Shown here piece by piece: positions 53,529 to 63,985 of a stretch of DNA of 64,000 nucleotides (positions within the stretch are counted from its first letter, which is position 1; each line of letters opens with the position of its first letter). The stretch comes from Oncomelania hupensis. Taxonomy: Eukaryota > Mollusca > Gastropoda > Littorinimorpha > Pomatiopsidae. The position numbers and the translations under genes were made by a program. The stretch lies in NCBI GenBank assembly GCA_036898135.1, contig CM072516.1, forward strand, positions 20,450,693-20,514,692, given 5' to 3'. The notes beneath the pieces were generated by a model that made no database searches, had not been told where the DNA came from, and worked only from the letters and a program-made list of their open reading frames with translations.

Positions 53529-53865
53529 CTGTGTTTAATAGGAATTGGGTATAACCGGACCTAAGTACAATAAAATTAGATAACAGCAAAAGTAGAATAA
53601 CTTAGAATAGTGTAAGGGTATAACACTGATCAGTTTTGGTGCACTACTCTTTACTTAAAAACTTTTTTGCTTCAATTATTTTTGTGCCTGTATGTTGCAT
53701 TGTTCTTTTGCAGGTTTTGCTTAAGTAACTGTTGTATGCCATTTGACTCTTGTTTTATTCTATTAGTGATTACGAATTTGATTGTCTTTGCATTGTTGTT
53801 ATTGACTTGCAATATTGCTAGTGTTTTGGTATTCCACGTGATTCAGAGGTTGTTCAGAGACACGT

Positions 53866-54905
53866 TTGGCAATGTCGGACCCAGTGGCCTTGAGATTGCG
53901 CTTCAAGGAATTAGGGGAAGCTTTACACTTAGCAGGGGGAGACCTAATTGCGTATATCAATGCAGAGGTAGAGAAGCAGGAGGCTAAGGCAGAGAGGGCA
54001 GCAGAGAGAGAGGCAAAGAAATTAGAAGCAGAGCAGAAGAAACTAGAGTTAGAAGCAGCAAGAGAGCAAAAGAAACTGGAACTAGAAGCAGAGCAGAAGA
54101 AACTAGAGTTAGAAGCAGCAAGAGAGCAAAAGAAACTGGAACTAGAAGCAGAGCAGAAGAAATTAGAAGCAGAGCAGAAGAAATTAGAGGCAGAGAGAGA
54201 AACGAGGAAATTAGAGCTAGAGGCAGAAAGAGAACAGAAGAAGGCAGCATTAGCAGCAGAGAGAGAAGCAGAAGTTAGGAAATGGGAGTATGAGAGGGCA
54301 GAAAAGGAAAAAGACAGACAGCATGAGTTAGAGCTAAGAAGATTGGGATCAGGAGCTTCAAGTTCTTCCTCAACCCCTCCCACTCAGATCAGCTAGAGGT
54401 AGCATCCAACCCTGTACAAGGAATGTCATTTCCACTGGGAACATTCAACGAAAGAGAAGAAGGTCTAGATCTCTATTTGACTAGGTTTGAGCGTCTAGCA
54501 ACAGAGTATAAACTAGATCCCACTCATTGGTCTTTTAAGCTTAGTCAAGGGCTTAGAGGAAAGGCTTATGACATTTACAGTAAGCTACCGACTGACCGAG
54601 TGACGGACTATCACAAAGTAAAAGAGGCACTCCTAACGGGATTCGAACTGACAGGAGAATGCTACCGGCAAAAATTCCGCACCAATCGGAGAGTGAAAGG
54701 AGAGAGCTATGCGCAGTTCGCGGATCGGTTGTCCACAACGCTGGATAAGTGGATTAGCCAGTCAGCCACGGCTAAGACGTATGATGGACTGACAGAACTG
54801 TTAGTATGGGAACAGCTACGGGAAACCATGACCCCCGAGCTGAGAACATTCTCAGTAGAGCAGGGCGCGGAAAGACTGGGAAGATCTGGTCAAGGTCGCA
54901 GATAG
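53866..54905 (+). pseudogene. Gag of Gmr1-like element 3, two frameshifts
   Basis: First frame (53866-54396, 176 aa): a highly charged coiled coil built from repeats of EAEQKKLELEAAREQKKLEL-type text. Second frame (54423-54905): Ty3/Gypsy capsid with LYLTRFERLATEYKLDPTHW, SQGLRGKAYDIYSKLPTDRV and ECYRQKFRTNRRVKGESYAQ. The break lies between 54385 and 54420, before the last shared capsid start. A second shift near 54870 moves the reading to KDWEDLVKVADRYVAAHGEA, which joins the pol frame. The start codon at 53866 follows a 360-bp leader. The coiled coil corresponds to that of element 2. Confidence 0.85.
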
Positions 54906-56928
54906 GTACGTGGCCGCACACGGAGAAGCCAAGAGCTTCAGGCGAGACCTAAAGCCTAACGGGAAAGAGGCACAGAAACGAAGCCCTAACCGGGAAGAGC
55001 GCACCGCGAATAAGCCGAATAACCCCAGACCTGGGCAAAATAAAGGACCCAACACGGAATTCGGGAAAAGAGGTCCCGCAGAACAGAGACGGTATTGTTC
55101 GTTCTGCAACAGAAACAATCACTCCACCGCAGAATGTTTCAAGTTGGCCGCACAACGTAGGGAAGAGCGCGAAAGCCGGCCAGCGCACAGAGTTCTAACT
55201 CAAAGCAGCGGTAACAAGCCACACACTATCGGAGATCACCCATCGGTGACAGACACGGTCAAGGTCAACGGAAAAGAAGCGAACTGTCTGTATGACACAG
55301 GTCTATCATACGACGCGATAGTTAGCGAATCTCTTGTATCGCGCGCGGACTTGACAGACAAGACAGTCGAACTACAAGGAGCAGACTTGACGAAACCGAC
55401 GACTACTTGCCCAATAGCTTGGATCGAAGTAGAGAGTAGGTACGTCACAGGACGAATCCAAGCAGCTGTTTTACAGAAACCCCTGTATGATCTAGTGCTA
55501 GGTTGTAGGTATGTGTTCTTAGGCACGCCCCCTAAAACTGTAGAGATACCTGCTGTGCAAACCAGGGCCCAAGCTAAAACCCAACCACCCCAGCCCGAGT
55601 TCGCTCCGAATCCAGGACTCGAAGAGATCAAAACAGCACAGAAAGAAGACACCTCGATAGCGAAGTGCTTCCAGAAGCTACCCAAGGCGCACACACCCCC
55701 GCACAAGGGAGACTTCTACATGGAAGAGGGAGTTCTACATCGTCAAGGAGATGGAGATCACACCCAACTAGTACTACCAGCCACCCTTCGAGCCCAAGTA
55801 CTAGAATTAGGCCACAGCATGCCACTCAGCGGACACATGGGAATTGGAGCCACAGTGCAGAGAATCAGCACACACTACTATTGGCCAGGAATCACGGAGG
55901 ATGTCAAGCGCTACGTGAAATCTTGCCACCAATGTCAACGATATTCCCCGCGACATCACACCGTACCAGTTACCTTAGGACCATCAGTAGTAGTCGGCGT
56001 GCCATTCCAGCAAGTCTCAGTAGACATAGTAGGACCACTGCCCATGACCAAGAAGCGGAACAGATTTCTATTCACACTCGTCGACGCATGTACGATGTGG
56101 TGCGAAGCAGTCCCGTTGCCAGCGATCGACACCAAGAAGATTGCAGATGCACTCATCGCCATCTTTACCAGAGTCGGATTCCCGGACAGCATTAGAACGG
56201 ACAACGGATCTCAATTCACCGGCCGCCTGATGCAAGACGTGTTCGAGTTGATACAAGTTCATCACATTCGCACACCACCATATCACCCCGCCAGCAACGG
56301 ACAAGTAGAAAGACTGAATGGAACCCTTCTCACCATACTCAGGAAAGTCGCCGACGACAATCCAGAAGCGTGGGACACCTACGTGAATGCGGCACTGTTC
56401 GCATACCGAGAAACGCCCCATGCAGCCACAGGCTACACCCCGTCAACATTGCTATTCGGCAGGCCTCTAGCAGGACCGCTAGAAGCCCTACGCAGAAGTT
56501 GGACGGAAGCCAAGATAGACGACACACCAAGAGGTGCCACCAAGTACGTCGCAGACCTGCAGGAAACCCTCAAAGCAACGTGGAAGAAAACTGGTGAAGC
56601 ACTGAAGAAGGCAAGAGCCCGTCAGGCGAAGTACTACAACCGCCACGCGAAGGACAGAGAACTGCAAGTCGGCGATCAAGTGCTACTCTTACTTCCAAGT
56701 GGAACCAACAAGCTGGACATCGCTTGGAGAGGACCGTACCGGGTGACTGCCAAGAAATCCAAGACAGTCTACCAAGTAGAGGTGAACGGGAGAGCCCGAT
56801 ACCACCACATCAATCTCCTCAAGAAATACACGGACCGACCAGCGACCCCCGGCACACACACATGGATGGCCATCGCCAATCGCGGAAGAAGCTCATCCAC
56901 AACTACAACAGCACCGCCGTACCACTGA
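54870..56928 (+). pseudogene. Nucleocapsid, protease and integrase of Gmr1-like element 3
   Basis: The frame is open from about 54870 to 56928. Order (from 54910): CCHC knuckle CSFCNRNNHSTAEC (~63); protease LYDTGLSYDAIV (~128, DTG); integrase H2C2 (LGHSMPLSGHMG, KSCHQCQ, ~300-344); DDE core VSVDIVGPL (~372), IRTDNGSQFTG (~433) and NGQVERLNGTL (~469); module WRGPYRV (~612). It then passes into text that belongs to the end of RT in another frame and stops at 56928. All expected catalytic residues of protease and integrase are present. The RT fingers and palm, including the catalytic Asp pair, are absent. The apparent Met at 54910 is GTG and not a real start; the upstream frame is open. Confidence 0.87.
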
Positions 56929-57503
56929 CAAATGGAACCCGGAAAATCGCCCCGGACAAAGTCGTATGGACAGCCGAATGCGAGACAGCATTCCAAACAC
57001 TCAAGGACAGAATGACATCGGCGCCAGTACTCCACCTACCCGATTTGACTCAGCCATTCGTTCTTCGCACCGACGCAAGCGACTTAGGCCTCGGAGCAGT
57101 ACTGCTACAGCGCGACCCCAAGAATGCAGAGACGCTATTCCCGGTCGCCTACGCCAGCAGAAAATTGAGACCCGCCGAGACCCACTACGCCACGTCGGAG
57201 AAAGAATGTCTTGGACTAGTCTGGGCCATACAGAAATTCCAACTCTACCTGTATGGGACCCACTTCACAGTTCAGGTGGACCACCAACCACTATCGTTCC
57301 TGGCAGCCTCCAAGTCTTTGAACTCTCGCCTGATGAGATGGGCACTCACCCTTCAGGCGTACTCATTCCAAATCGAGTACATCCCCGGCAAAGAGAACCA
57401 CGGAGCCGACTACCTCAGTCGCCATCTCGTGGAGGACACAGCAGCTGTCGCCCACCCAACACAACTAAGGGCCACAGCACCAGAATTCGTCCCCGCCCAG
57501 TAA
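56895..57503 (+). pseudogene. RT end and RNase H of Gmr1-like element 3
   Basis: Frame of 56724-57503, meaningful from about 56895: SRKKLIHNYNSTAVPLTNGT (the tail of RT), then DKVVWTAECETAFQTLKDRM, RNase H FVLRTDASDLGLGAVLLQRD (catalytic Asp present), YATSEKECLGLVWAIQKFQL, VQVDHQPLSFL and PGKENHGADYLSRHL. It ends at 57503, about 150 bp before the polypurine tract. It lies after integrase and in a different frame from it. The junction near 56890 is where the RT core (more than 1 kb compared with element 1) was deleted. The start of the 56724 frame is a shadow of integrase. Confidence 0.86.
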
Positions 57504-57656
57504 TACCCTGTCACTAGTGTCCATAGCTACCTGGCACAGCATTGCAGCTCAGGTAGATCAACTTACTTAGTTTGTAAATAGGACCCTAGGATAGTGCAGT
57601 GTTAAACTAGGCTCTGTAGTAGAAAAAGGTCGAATCCAGTAGTCATCGCCTTTTTT

Positions 57657-57670
57657 CAGTTGAGGGAGCC
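57657..57670 (+). promoter_or_regulatory. Polypurine tract of Gmr1-like element 3
   Basis: AGTTGAGGGAGCC immediately before the 3' LTR at 57671. Confidence 0.55.
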
Positions 57671-59186
57671 TGTCATGAACTGGCTAGTTTTAACTCTGCC
57701 TATGACTATTCAGCCTTGTGTAGTCTTTGTAACATTAGAGAGTTAAGGTATTACACAGCAGCAATTAAAGTACACACCGCGAGCCCGACCCACGCTGCGT
57801 AGTGAGTCAGCACTTGAGCTTTGAATCGGACCGTTTAACCAATGACCAGCAGGCTAAGCGGGTAGAGCCGGTTCTGATGGGTCAAAACCTACACACAGTT
57901 TTGGTCAGTCGTGTGTGAGACGAGGAAGAAGTAACATCTACTTAGATAGCTAGCAGAGAAATCTCTTCACTCATAGACCAGGAAGCAGGACTTTAGAATC
58001 TTAGCATTCTATTCAGTCATCACGGGCCTGAACTTGTCAAACAGGTAAATGAACATCCTTCTGTTTCATCGTGATATATTTATATTATTGTTGAAATTAT
58101 GTTTGTGGAATTTGCTATGCATAAATGTGAATTGTTAATCCGAATTTGCGTGACCATGTGGAAAAGCCGAACACGTGGCGAAACACGACCGGTTGCGCCG
58201 CCATGTTGCATACCATATGGAACCACTGTTGTTTAACTTATATGTATGTTTGCAGACCAGTGGCTGTACCACTAAATGTTTATAATATTATTAATTCTGT
58301 ATGTGTATAGTTAGACACGATTGATATTTATGTATGTATAGGAATTTAGAGTGGAGATTCCAGTGGACCCCGGAAGTAGCAGAATGTTCGTCGCTTATGT
58401 ATAGAGATGTGGAGCTATCACTGAGGGCTACTTTGGCTTTCAGTGAGACGCTCTGCACAAACCGATTATTCAGGGTTGTGCAGAATTTCGTCTCTTATAT
58501 TACAGACGAGCAGGCGAGCTATCCTGTGCACCCCACTCCACAGAAACGACAAGTTGGTTGAGGAGCCCTACCGCACAAGTCGGAAAGAGCTACCCGGAAA
58601 AACACCCTGTCAGACCCCACAGCGTGGCAAGGGAACCCAACTACACAACGACAAAGGTGTACCAGAAGCTACCTCACAGAAGGACTTCGACCGCACCATC
58701 AGAAAGTTAAGTGTAATCGCCGAAGGTGCACTTAAACTGATCGAAACAGGACCACAGTAGTCCAACTCTTCAGAAACTGTAAAACGGACCACAGTAGTCC
58801 AAATCTACATGAGATATAATAGCAAGTGCCCGAGGAAGATATAACAGCTGCCTAGACTATCAGCGATCGAACTATTAGCAGTGACTGAGACATTTTAAGT
58901 TAGATTAGTACCTAGAAAACCTTGTATAGAGTAGAAGAAATAAATGTGTGATTTTAACTGTTATCAAGTGGCTGGACTACATATGATTCATAGCCGTGTG
59001 AAAGCTAGTGTGACAGTAATCTTTTACCATTTTTCTATCTATTTCTGTACCCCAACCTTAACACAGAACGAGCTAAACAAATAAATTTATTAAAGTAATT
59101 CATAGGGTGACTTACTAGCAGTTCCCACCGAATAAACGTGAGGGTCCATAATTCCATTGTGCAGAGCCCATAAACCCCACGTGACA
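57671..59186 (+). repeat. 3' LTR of Gmr1-like element 3
   Basis: 1516 bp; it has four bases more than the 5' LTR near 58558 (GGTTGAGGAGCC versus GGTTAGCC). Confidence 0.93.
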
Positions 59187-59364
59187 CAGTATCTCTAGTT
59201 GAAGGATGCGGCACGATATAAAGAAATAGATTTCCTACTGTCAAAGAGGAGTAGGTGTAGCGCCATGTGGTCACGTGAAGGGGGTTTAGTAGCAAGGACA
59301 GAAAGAGACTAGTCAACCGAAATGGTTTCCTTCACATCACAGACATTTAAGTTGACTCTAAACC

Positions 59365-61300
59365 TTCTCTTCCTCCATCTTCTTCTACCTTCTCTTCCTC
59401 CATCTTCCTCTTCCTCTACCTTTTCTTCCTCCATCTTCCTCTACCTTCTCTTCCTCCATCTTCCTCTACCTTCTCTTCCTCTACCTTTTCTTCCTCCATC
59501 TTCCTCTTCCTCTACCTTTTCTTCCTCCATCTTTGTTACGTTGAGTCGCTCATGATGGTGCGTTTGAAATGCGCACGATATTATGTGTGAAGCGCGTGCA
59601 ATGGTAGGCTTGTGAGTGACGCGCGCGATAGATCTGTTCGTTTTATTTTTGCAACGCATGCAGTAATAGAGTGTATTTATCTTTGATTTGATTTTGCGTT
59701 GTTATTAGTAGAGGCTTTGTGTAACGTTAGTGTTTTTAGTTGGTCGATATTGTTTGAGAATTTTCGGGAATCAGTTGTTTACTATCGATCGAAGCGTGTG
59801 GATTATTCTGTTGGTTACCATGGAAGCTTCCATTCCAAATGAGGTTGTATGACGTGAGTCACGTGATGATGAAATTAATTTTGATTGGTTGTGGTGTTTT
59901 ATGTAGGATTATTCTCGTTTGTTCCCGTGTATGTAGAGACTATATAAGCGCCGCACTGTTAAAAAAGTTTAGAGAGTTGTTGATAGTGAGTTGGAAAGTG
60001 AAATTTGAGAGTGAAAAGACGATTGTATGCAGTTGTTGATGTGTGCTGATTAAAAGTGGAAAACTTCATACGTCGACTCTGTGACTTGTATGCTGTTTGA
60101 GCGGGTTGCGTGAATAAACGAATCTGAGTTACACACGCCTATCAGGAATTCAAGCATCGGGGCTGAATCAGATACTGATAAAAAAACACCAACATCGAAC
60201 TGAGTGTAACAATCTTCCTCTACCTTCTCTTCCTCCATCTTCCTCTACCTTCTCTTCCTCCATCTTCCTCTTCCTCTACCTTCTCTTCCTCCATCTTCCT
60301 CTACCTTCTCTTCCTCCGTCTTCCTCTACCTTCTCTTCCTCTATCTTCCTCTTCCTCTACCTTCTCTTCCTCCATTTTCCTCTACCTTCTCTTCCTCCAT
60401 CTTCCTCTACCTTCTCTTCCTCCATTTTCCTCTACCTTCTCTTCCTCCATCTTCCTCTGCCTTCTCTTCCTCCATCTTCCTCTACCTTCTCTTCCTCCAT
60501 TTTCCTCTACCTTCTCTTCCTCCATCTTCCTCTGCCTTCTCTTCCTCCATCTTCCTCTACCTTCTCTTCTTCCATCTTCCTCTGCCTTCTCTTCCTCCAT
60601 CTTCCTCTACCTTTTCTTCCTCCATTTTCCTCTTCCTCTACCTTCTCTTCCTCCATTTTCCTCTACCTTCCCTTCCTCCATCTTCCTCTACCTTTTCTTC
60701 CTCCATTTTCCTCTTCCTCTGCCTTCTCTTCCTCCATTTTCCTCTGCCTTCTCTTCCTCCATCTTCCTCTACCTTCTCTTCCTCCATTTTCCTCTACCTT
60801 CTCTTCCTCCATTTTCCTCTGCCTTCTCTTCCTCCATCTTCCTCTACCTTCTCTTCCTCCATCTTCCTCTACCTTCTCTTCCTCCATCTTCCTCTACCTT
60901 CCCTTCCTCCATCTTCCTCTACCTTTTCTTCCTCCATTTTCCTCTTCCTCTGCCTTCTCTTCCTCCATTTTCCTCTGCCTTCTCTTCCTCCATCTTCCTC
61001 TACCTTCTCTTCCTCCATTTTCCTCTGCCTTCTCTTCCTCCATTTTCCTCCATTTTCCTCTGCCTTCTCTTCCTTCATTTTCCTCCATTTTCCTCTACCT
61101 TCTCTTCCTCCATTTTCCTCTACCTTCTCTTCCTCCATCTTCCTCTACCTTCTCTTCCTCCATCTTCCTCTACCTTCTCTTCCTCCATTTTCCTCTACCT
61201 TCTCTTCCTCCATTTTCCTCTGCCTTCTCTTCCTCCATCTTCCTCTGCCTTCTCTTGCTCCATCTTCCTCTACCTTCTCTTTCTCTACCTTCTCCATTTT
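59365..61300. repeat. 25-bp polypyrimidine/polypurine minisatellite, split by a solo LTR
   Basis: Units of CTTCTCTTCCTCCATCTTCC TCTAC with CTTCCT insertions and CTAC/CTGC, CATC/CATT variants. The blocks are 59365-59533 and 60212-61300, about 1.26 kb in all. The minus strand is almost pure purine and encodes charged ORFs (VEEDGGREGRGRW) that are repeat artefacts. Confidence 0.94.
59534..60211 (+). repeat. Solo LTR of Gmr1-like family 2 with ATCTT duplication
   Basis: 678 bp, TGTTACGTTGAG...GAGTGTAACA, related to the LTRs at 45557 and 50536 but clearly diverged. ATCTT lies on both sides (59529-59533 and 60212-60216). TATATAAG at 59941-59948 is a good core promoter candidate. No internal region, so it is the product of LTR-LTR recombination. 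Confidence 0.94.
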
Positions 61301-61440
61301 GTCGAGATAATGTCACTAAATGAAGGCCTATTAAATAATGTATTTCTGGGGTGAATTTCATTGTATTTATCCTTTTGATTCTGACACTCTAGCCTTCGTA
61401 ACTGTAATCCTATTGAAAAGTATAAGCATTTAATAACGTA

Positions 61441-61590
61441 ATATATCCAGCAATAGCCCAGATACAAAAGCAATAACCATGTAATGTACTGTAATGTAAT
61501 ATAGCAGCAATAAAGCAGATACAAAAGCAATAACCATGTAAGGTACTGTAATGCAATATATCAGCAATAAAGCAGATACAAAGCAATGGT
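61441..61590. repeat. ~66-bp tandem repeat, 2.3 units
   Basis: Units of AGCAATAAAGCAGATACAAA, AGCAATAACCATGTAATGTA and CTGTAATGTAATAT. Confidence 0.85.
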
Positions 61591-61804
61591 AATAGGACGG
61601 AAAGCCATTCCAATGTATTTGCAGATGCACAGGGAAAAAAAAGCTTTTTCAGATGTTTAAATGTTCTTGGCAGAGCTGTGACTCAGCATTATGCTAACGA
61701 ACAACAATGACAACATTGAATGTTTGGCCACAATCCAAACTATCTGCAAATAACAACAACATCCAAATGTGCTCAGCCAGTATTTAGATACCGCACAAAA
61801 CGTG

Positions 61805-62588
61805 TTTAGAAACCTTGTTTTCTTGTTCTCTGGTCTTTATTCTGTCAGTCTCACAATTCTAATATTCAGAAACCTTGTTTTCTTGTGCTATGGTCTTTAT
61901 TCTTTCAGTCTCACAATTCTAATATTTAGAAACCTTGTTTTCTTGTGCTATGGTCTTTATTCTTTCAGTCTCACAATTCTAATATTTAGAAACCTTGTTT
62001 TCTTGTGCTATGGTCTTTATTCTTTCAGTCTCACAATTCTAATATTTAGAAACCTTGTTTTCTTGTGCTATGGTCTTTATTCTTTCAGTCTCACAATTCT
62101 AATATTTACAAAAACCTTGTTTTCTTGTGCTATGGTCTTTATTCTTTCAGTCTCACAATTCTAATATTTAGAAACCTTGTTTTCTTGTGCTATGGTCTTT
62201 ATTCTGTCAGTCTCACAATTCTAATATTTAGAAACCTTGTTTTCTTGTGCTATGGTCTTTATTCTTTCAGTCTCACAATTCTAATATTTAGAAACCTTGT
62301 TTTCTTGTGCAATGGTCTTTATTCTGTCAGTCTCACAATTCTAATATTTAGAAACCTTGTTTTCTTGTGCTATGGTCTTTATTCTTTCAGTCTCACAATT
62401 CTAATATTTAGAAACCTTGTTTTCTTGTTCTCTGGTCTTTATTCTGTCAGTCTCACAATTCTAATAATTAGAAACCTTGTTTTCTTGTGCTATGGTCTTT
62501 ATTCTGTCAGTCTCACAATTCTAATATTTAGAAACCTTGTTTTCTTGTGCTATGGTATGGTCTTTATTCTGTCAGTCTCACAATTCTT
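61805..62588. repeat. 60-bp tandem array, 13 units
   Basis: Units of AACCTTGTTTTCTTGTGCTA, TGGTCTTTATTCTTTCAGTC and TCACAATTCTAATATTTAGA, very similar to each other, with one 2-bp and one 5-bp insertion. Each unit has a pyrimidine tract ending in TTTCAG or TGTCAG. The length of 60 keeps a frame open over hundreds of bases. Confidence 0.95.
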
Positions 62589-62619
62589 ATAAACATTCAT
62601 TTTATCAATACTTTCAGTT

Positions 62620-63240
62620 ATCACAACTCACACAAATATTACCACATGTTTTTTTTCTCTGGACTTTATTCTGTCAGTCATTACATTACATTACATGATT
62701 ATTGCTTTAGGTCCAGCGGACTCTTCCGAGCCAAATCAAAAGCAGAGAGACGTTATCTTAAAATATTATAAAATGGTTCAAATCTTAAAAAACAAGCCTG
62801 TTACTCTTAAATACTCAAACTTTCACATGACACCTCTTAAAAAGTCTTCTTTAAAACTGATGTATTAAAAATACGTTCTCTTTCTTCAATCAAATCACTA
62901 AATTCGGTCTTACCAATCAAAGCACTAAATTCGGTCTTACCAATAAAATCCAACCAACACAAAACAAGACGACATGATTTATATTCGATAAAACAAACCA
63001 ACATCATGTACAAATTGAAACAGGTGTTGACCGTTGCATACTTTAAAAATCTCTATAAAAGGCATTGAACCAAAATATGTTTCTCTTTTGTCAAGAAGGT
63101 CAGCACATTCAGACATGAAATGCCGAACGGAAAAGGATTTATCACATGCAAAGCACCATGGTGGTTCTTCTCCTATTAACAGGAAACTATAAGTATGCCC
63201 AATATAAAGGCGGGACAAAACTGTTTCTTCTTTGTGAGTG
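62620..63240 (-). pseudogene. I/Nimb-type LINE C-terminal end and 3' UTR
   Basis: Minus-strand frame 63218-62979: LSRLYIGHTYSFLLIGEEPP, then WCFACDKSFSVRHFMSECAD, RETYFGSM and FVHDVGLFYRI at the stop. The RLxIGHT...GEEPPxCxxC...TVxHxxxEC pattern is the tail after RNase H in I-group (I, Nimb, Ingi-like) LINE proteins, including a Cys/His cluster. About 350 bp of 3' UTR follow to 62620. The 5' part is cut at about 63240. No host sequence is involved. Confidence 0.72.
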
Positions 63241-63249
63241 GATGCAAAG

Positions 63250-63730
63250 TGAAGCCCCGGTCACACAGCCCTTTACGGCTGAATCACGGCCAAAGCGCGT
63301 CCAAAATTTGTTACCCGTGGAGTGGACGTTGTTGTTCGCGTTGATGTCGAGGTTAAGACGAGCTACGGTCGAGGTATAGACGTGGCAGGACGCGATGAGA
63401 AATCTGAACGGCATCGGACGCGGCAAAAAGTTTTGAACTGCTCAAAAGTTTAGCCCGCGCACAACCACGGGTAACACACGCGGTAAAGACGTGCAACACA
63501 CGTGAAACACCCGTGGTAACCCGTGTTCCGGCAGTGATTAAAACTTGGGGAGACGCGGTAAGACACGAAAGTTTAGCGTTCAGTCACGGCCAGAGCACGG
63601 TCATTGGACGCATGTACCGCGTTGGAATCACGGGAAATAGCGTGTGTTTAGCGGCTTATCACTGACAAATGGATTTTTCCACGTACATAGCACTACCTAA
63701 CGACGTCTCGAACAAGTTCGAAAAACGTCC
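63250..63730. other. CpG-rich segment, possible DNA-transposon end
   Basis: Unlike the AT-rich surroundings it is dense in CACGG/CCGTG, GCGG and CGCG words and starts with CCCCGGTCACACAGCCC. Such CCGGTCACAC starts are common at ends of some animal DNA transposons, but I cannot see the other end. No ORF. Confidence 0.35.
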
Positions 63731-63733
63731 CGA

Positions 63734-63985
63734 TCACTGCCTAATCACTTCTGTATCACTTCTGATTTGCGGCATATAAATACCGTAATTTTCTGAGACC
63801 TCGGCACCATCACCAGCAACCTTATTTTCACTAGGAGCAACCGGACCAGCATCAGCCTGAGGGTCAGGGTCTGGACCAGCAGCACCAGCAGGGGGAGCAT
63901 GGACCTGGACTGTGACTTGGGCATGGGAGTCTTGGGGAGCCTTCGTCGACCTCTTCTTGGCAGAGGAACCCTTCTTTCCAGGCAT
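63734..63985 (-). pseudogene. N-terminal part of a possible MADF/Myb-type transposon protein
   Basis: Minus-strand ORF of 83 aa from an ATG at 63985. The N-terminus is basic (MPGKKGSSAKKRSTKAPQ), the middle is Pro/Ala/Asp-rich, and the end is ENYGIYMPQIRSDTEVIRQ, where a stop follows. The basic-acidic leader and the NY..Y.P.IRSD..V string resemble the start of MADF-domain proteins that accompany Harbinger-like transposons in invertebrates. The MADF helices that should follow are not present, so it is a truncated copy or a first exon. Only the leader resembles that family, so the call is weak. Confidence 0.35.

Larger units (their letters stand above)
51992..59186 (+). mobile_element. Gmr1-like Ty3/Gypsy element 3, RT-deleted
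   Basis: LTRs 51992-53503 (1512 bp) and 57671-59186 (1516 bp) with TGTCA...TGACA ends, flanked by CAGTA on both sides (51987-51991 and 59187-59191). By eye the LTRs differ by about five substitutions and one 4-bp indel. The interior has gag in shifted frames, protease, integrase and RNase H in that order, with the RT core missing between integrase and RNase H. The domain order agrees with elements 1 and 2. No env-like ORF. Confidence 0.94.

Noticed and set aside
45557..59186. Endogenous retroviruses
   Set aside because: No env-like ORF lies between pol and the 3' LTR in any element, and domain order and sequence fit Gmr1-type Ty3/Gypsy retrotransposons.
60382..61361. Charged repeat ORFs (VEEDGGREGRGRW)
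   Set aside because: Translation of the 25-bp polypurine minisatellite in several frames.
61769..62592. Hydrophobic 20-residue repeat ORF resembling membrane segments
   Set aside because: The 60-bp array keeps frames open by its length; no start context or non-repeat coding part.
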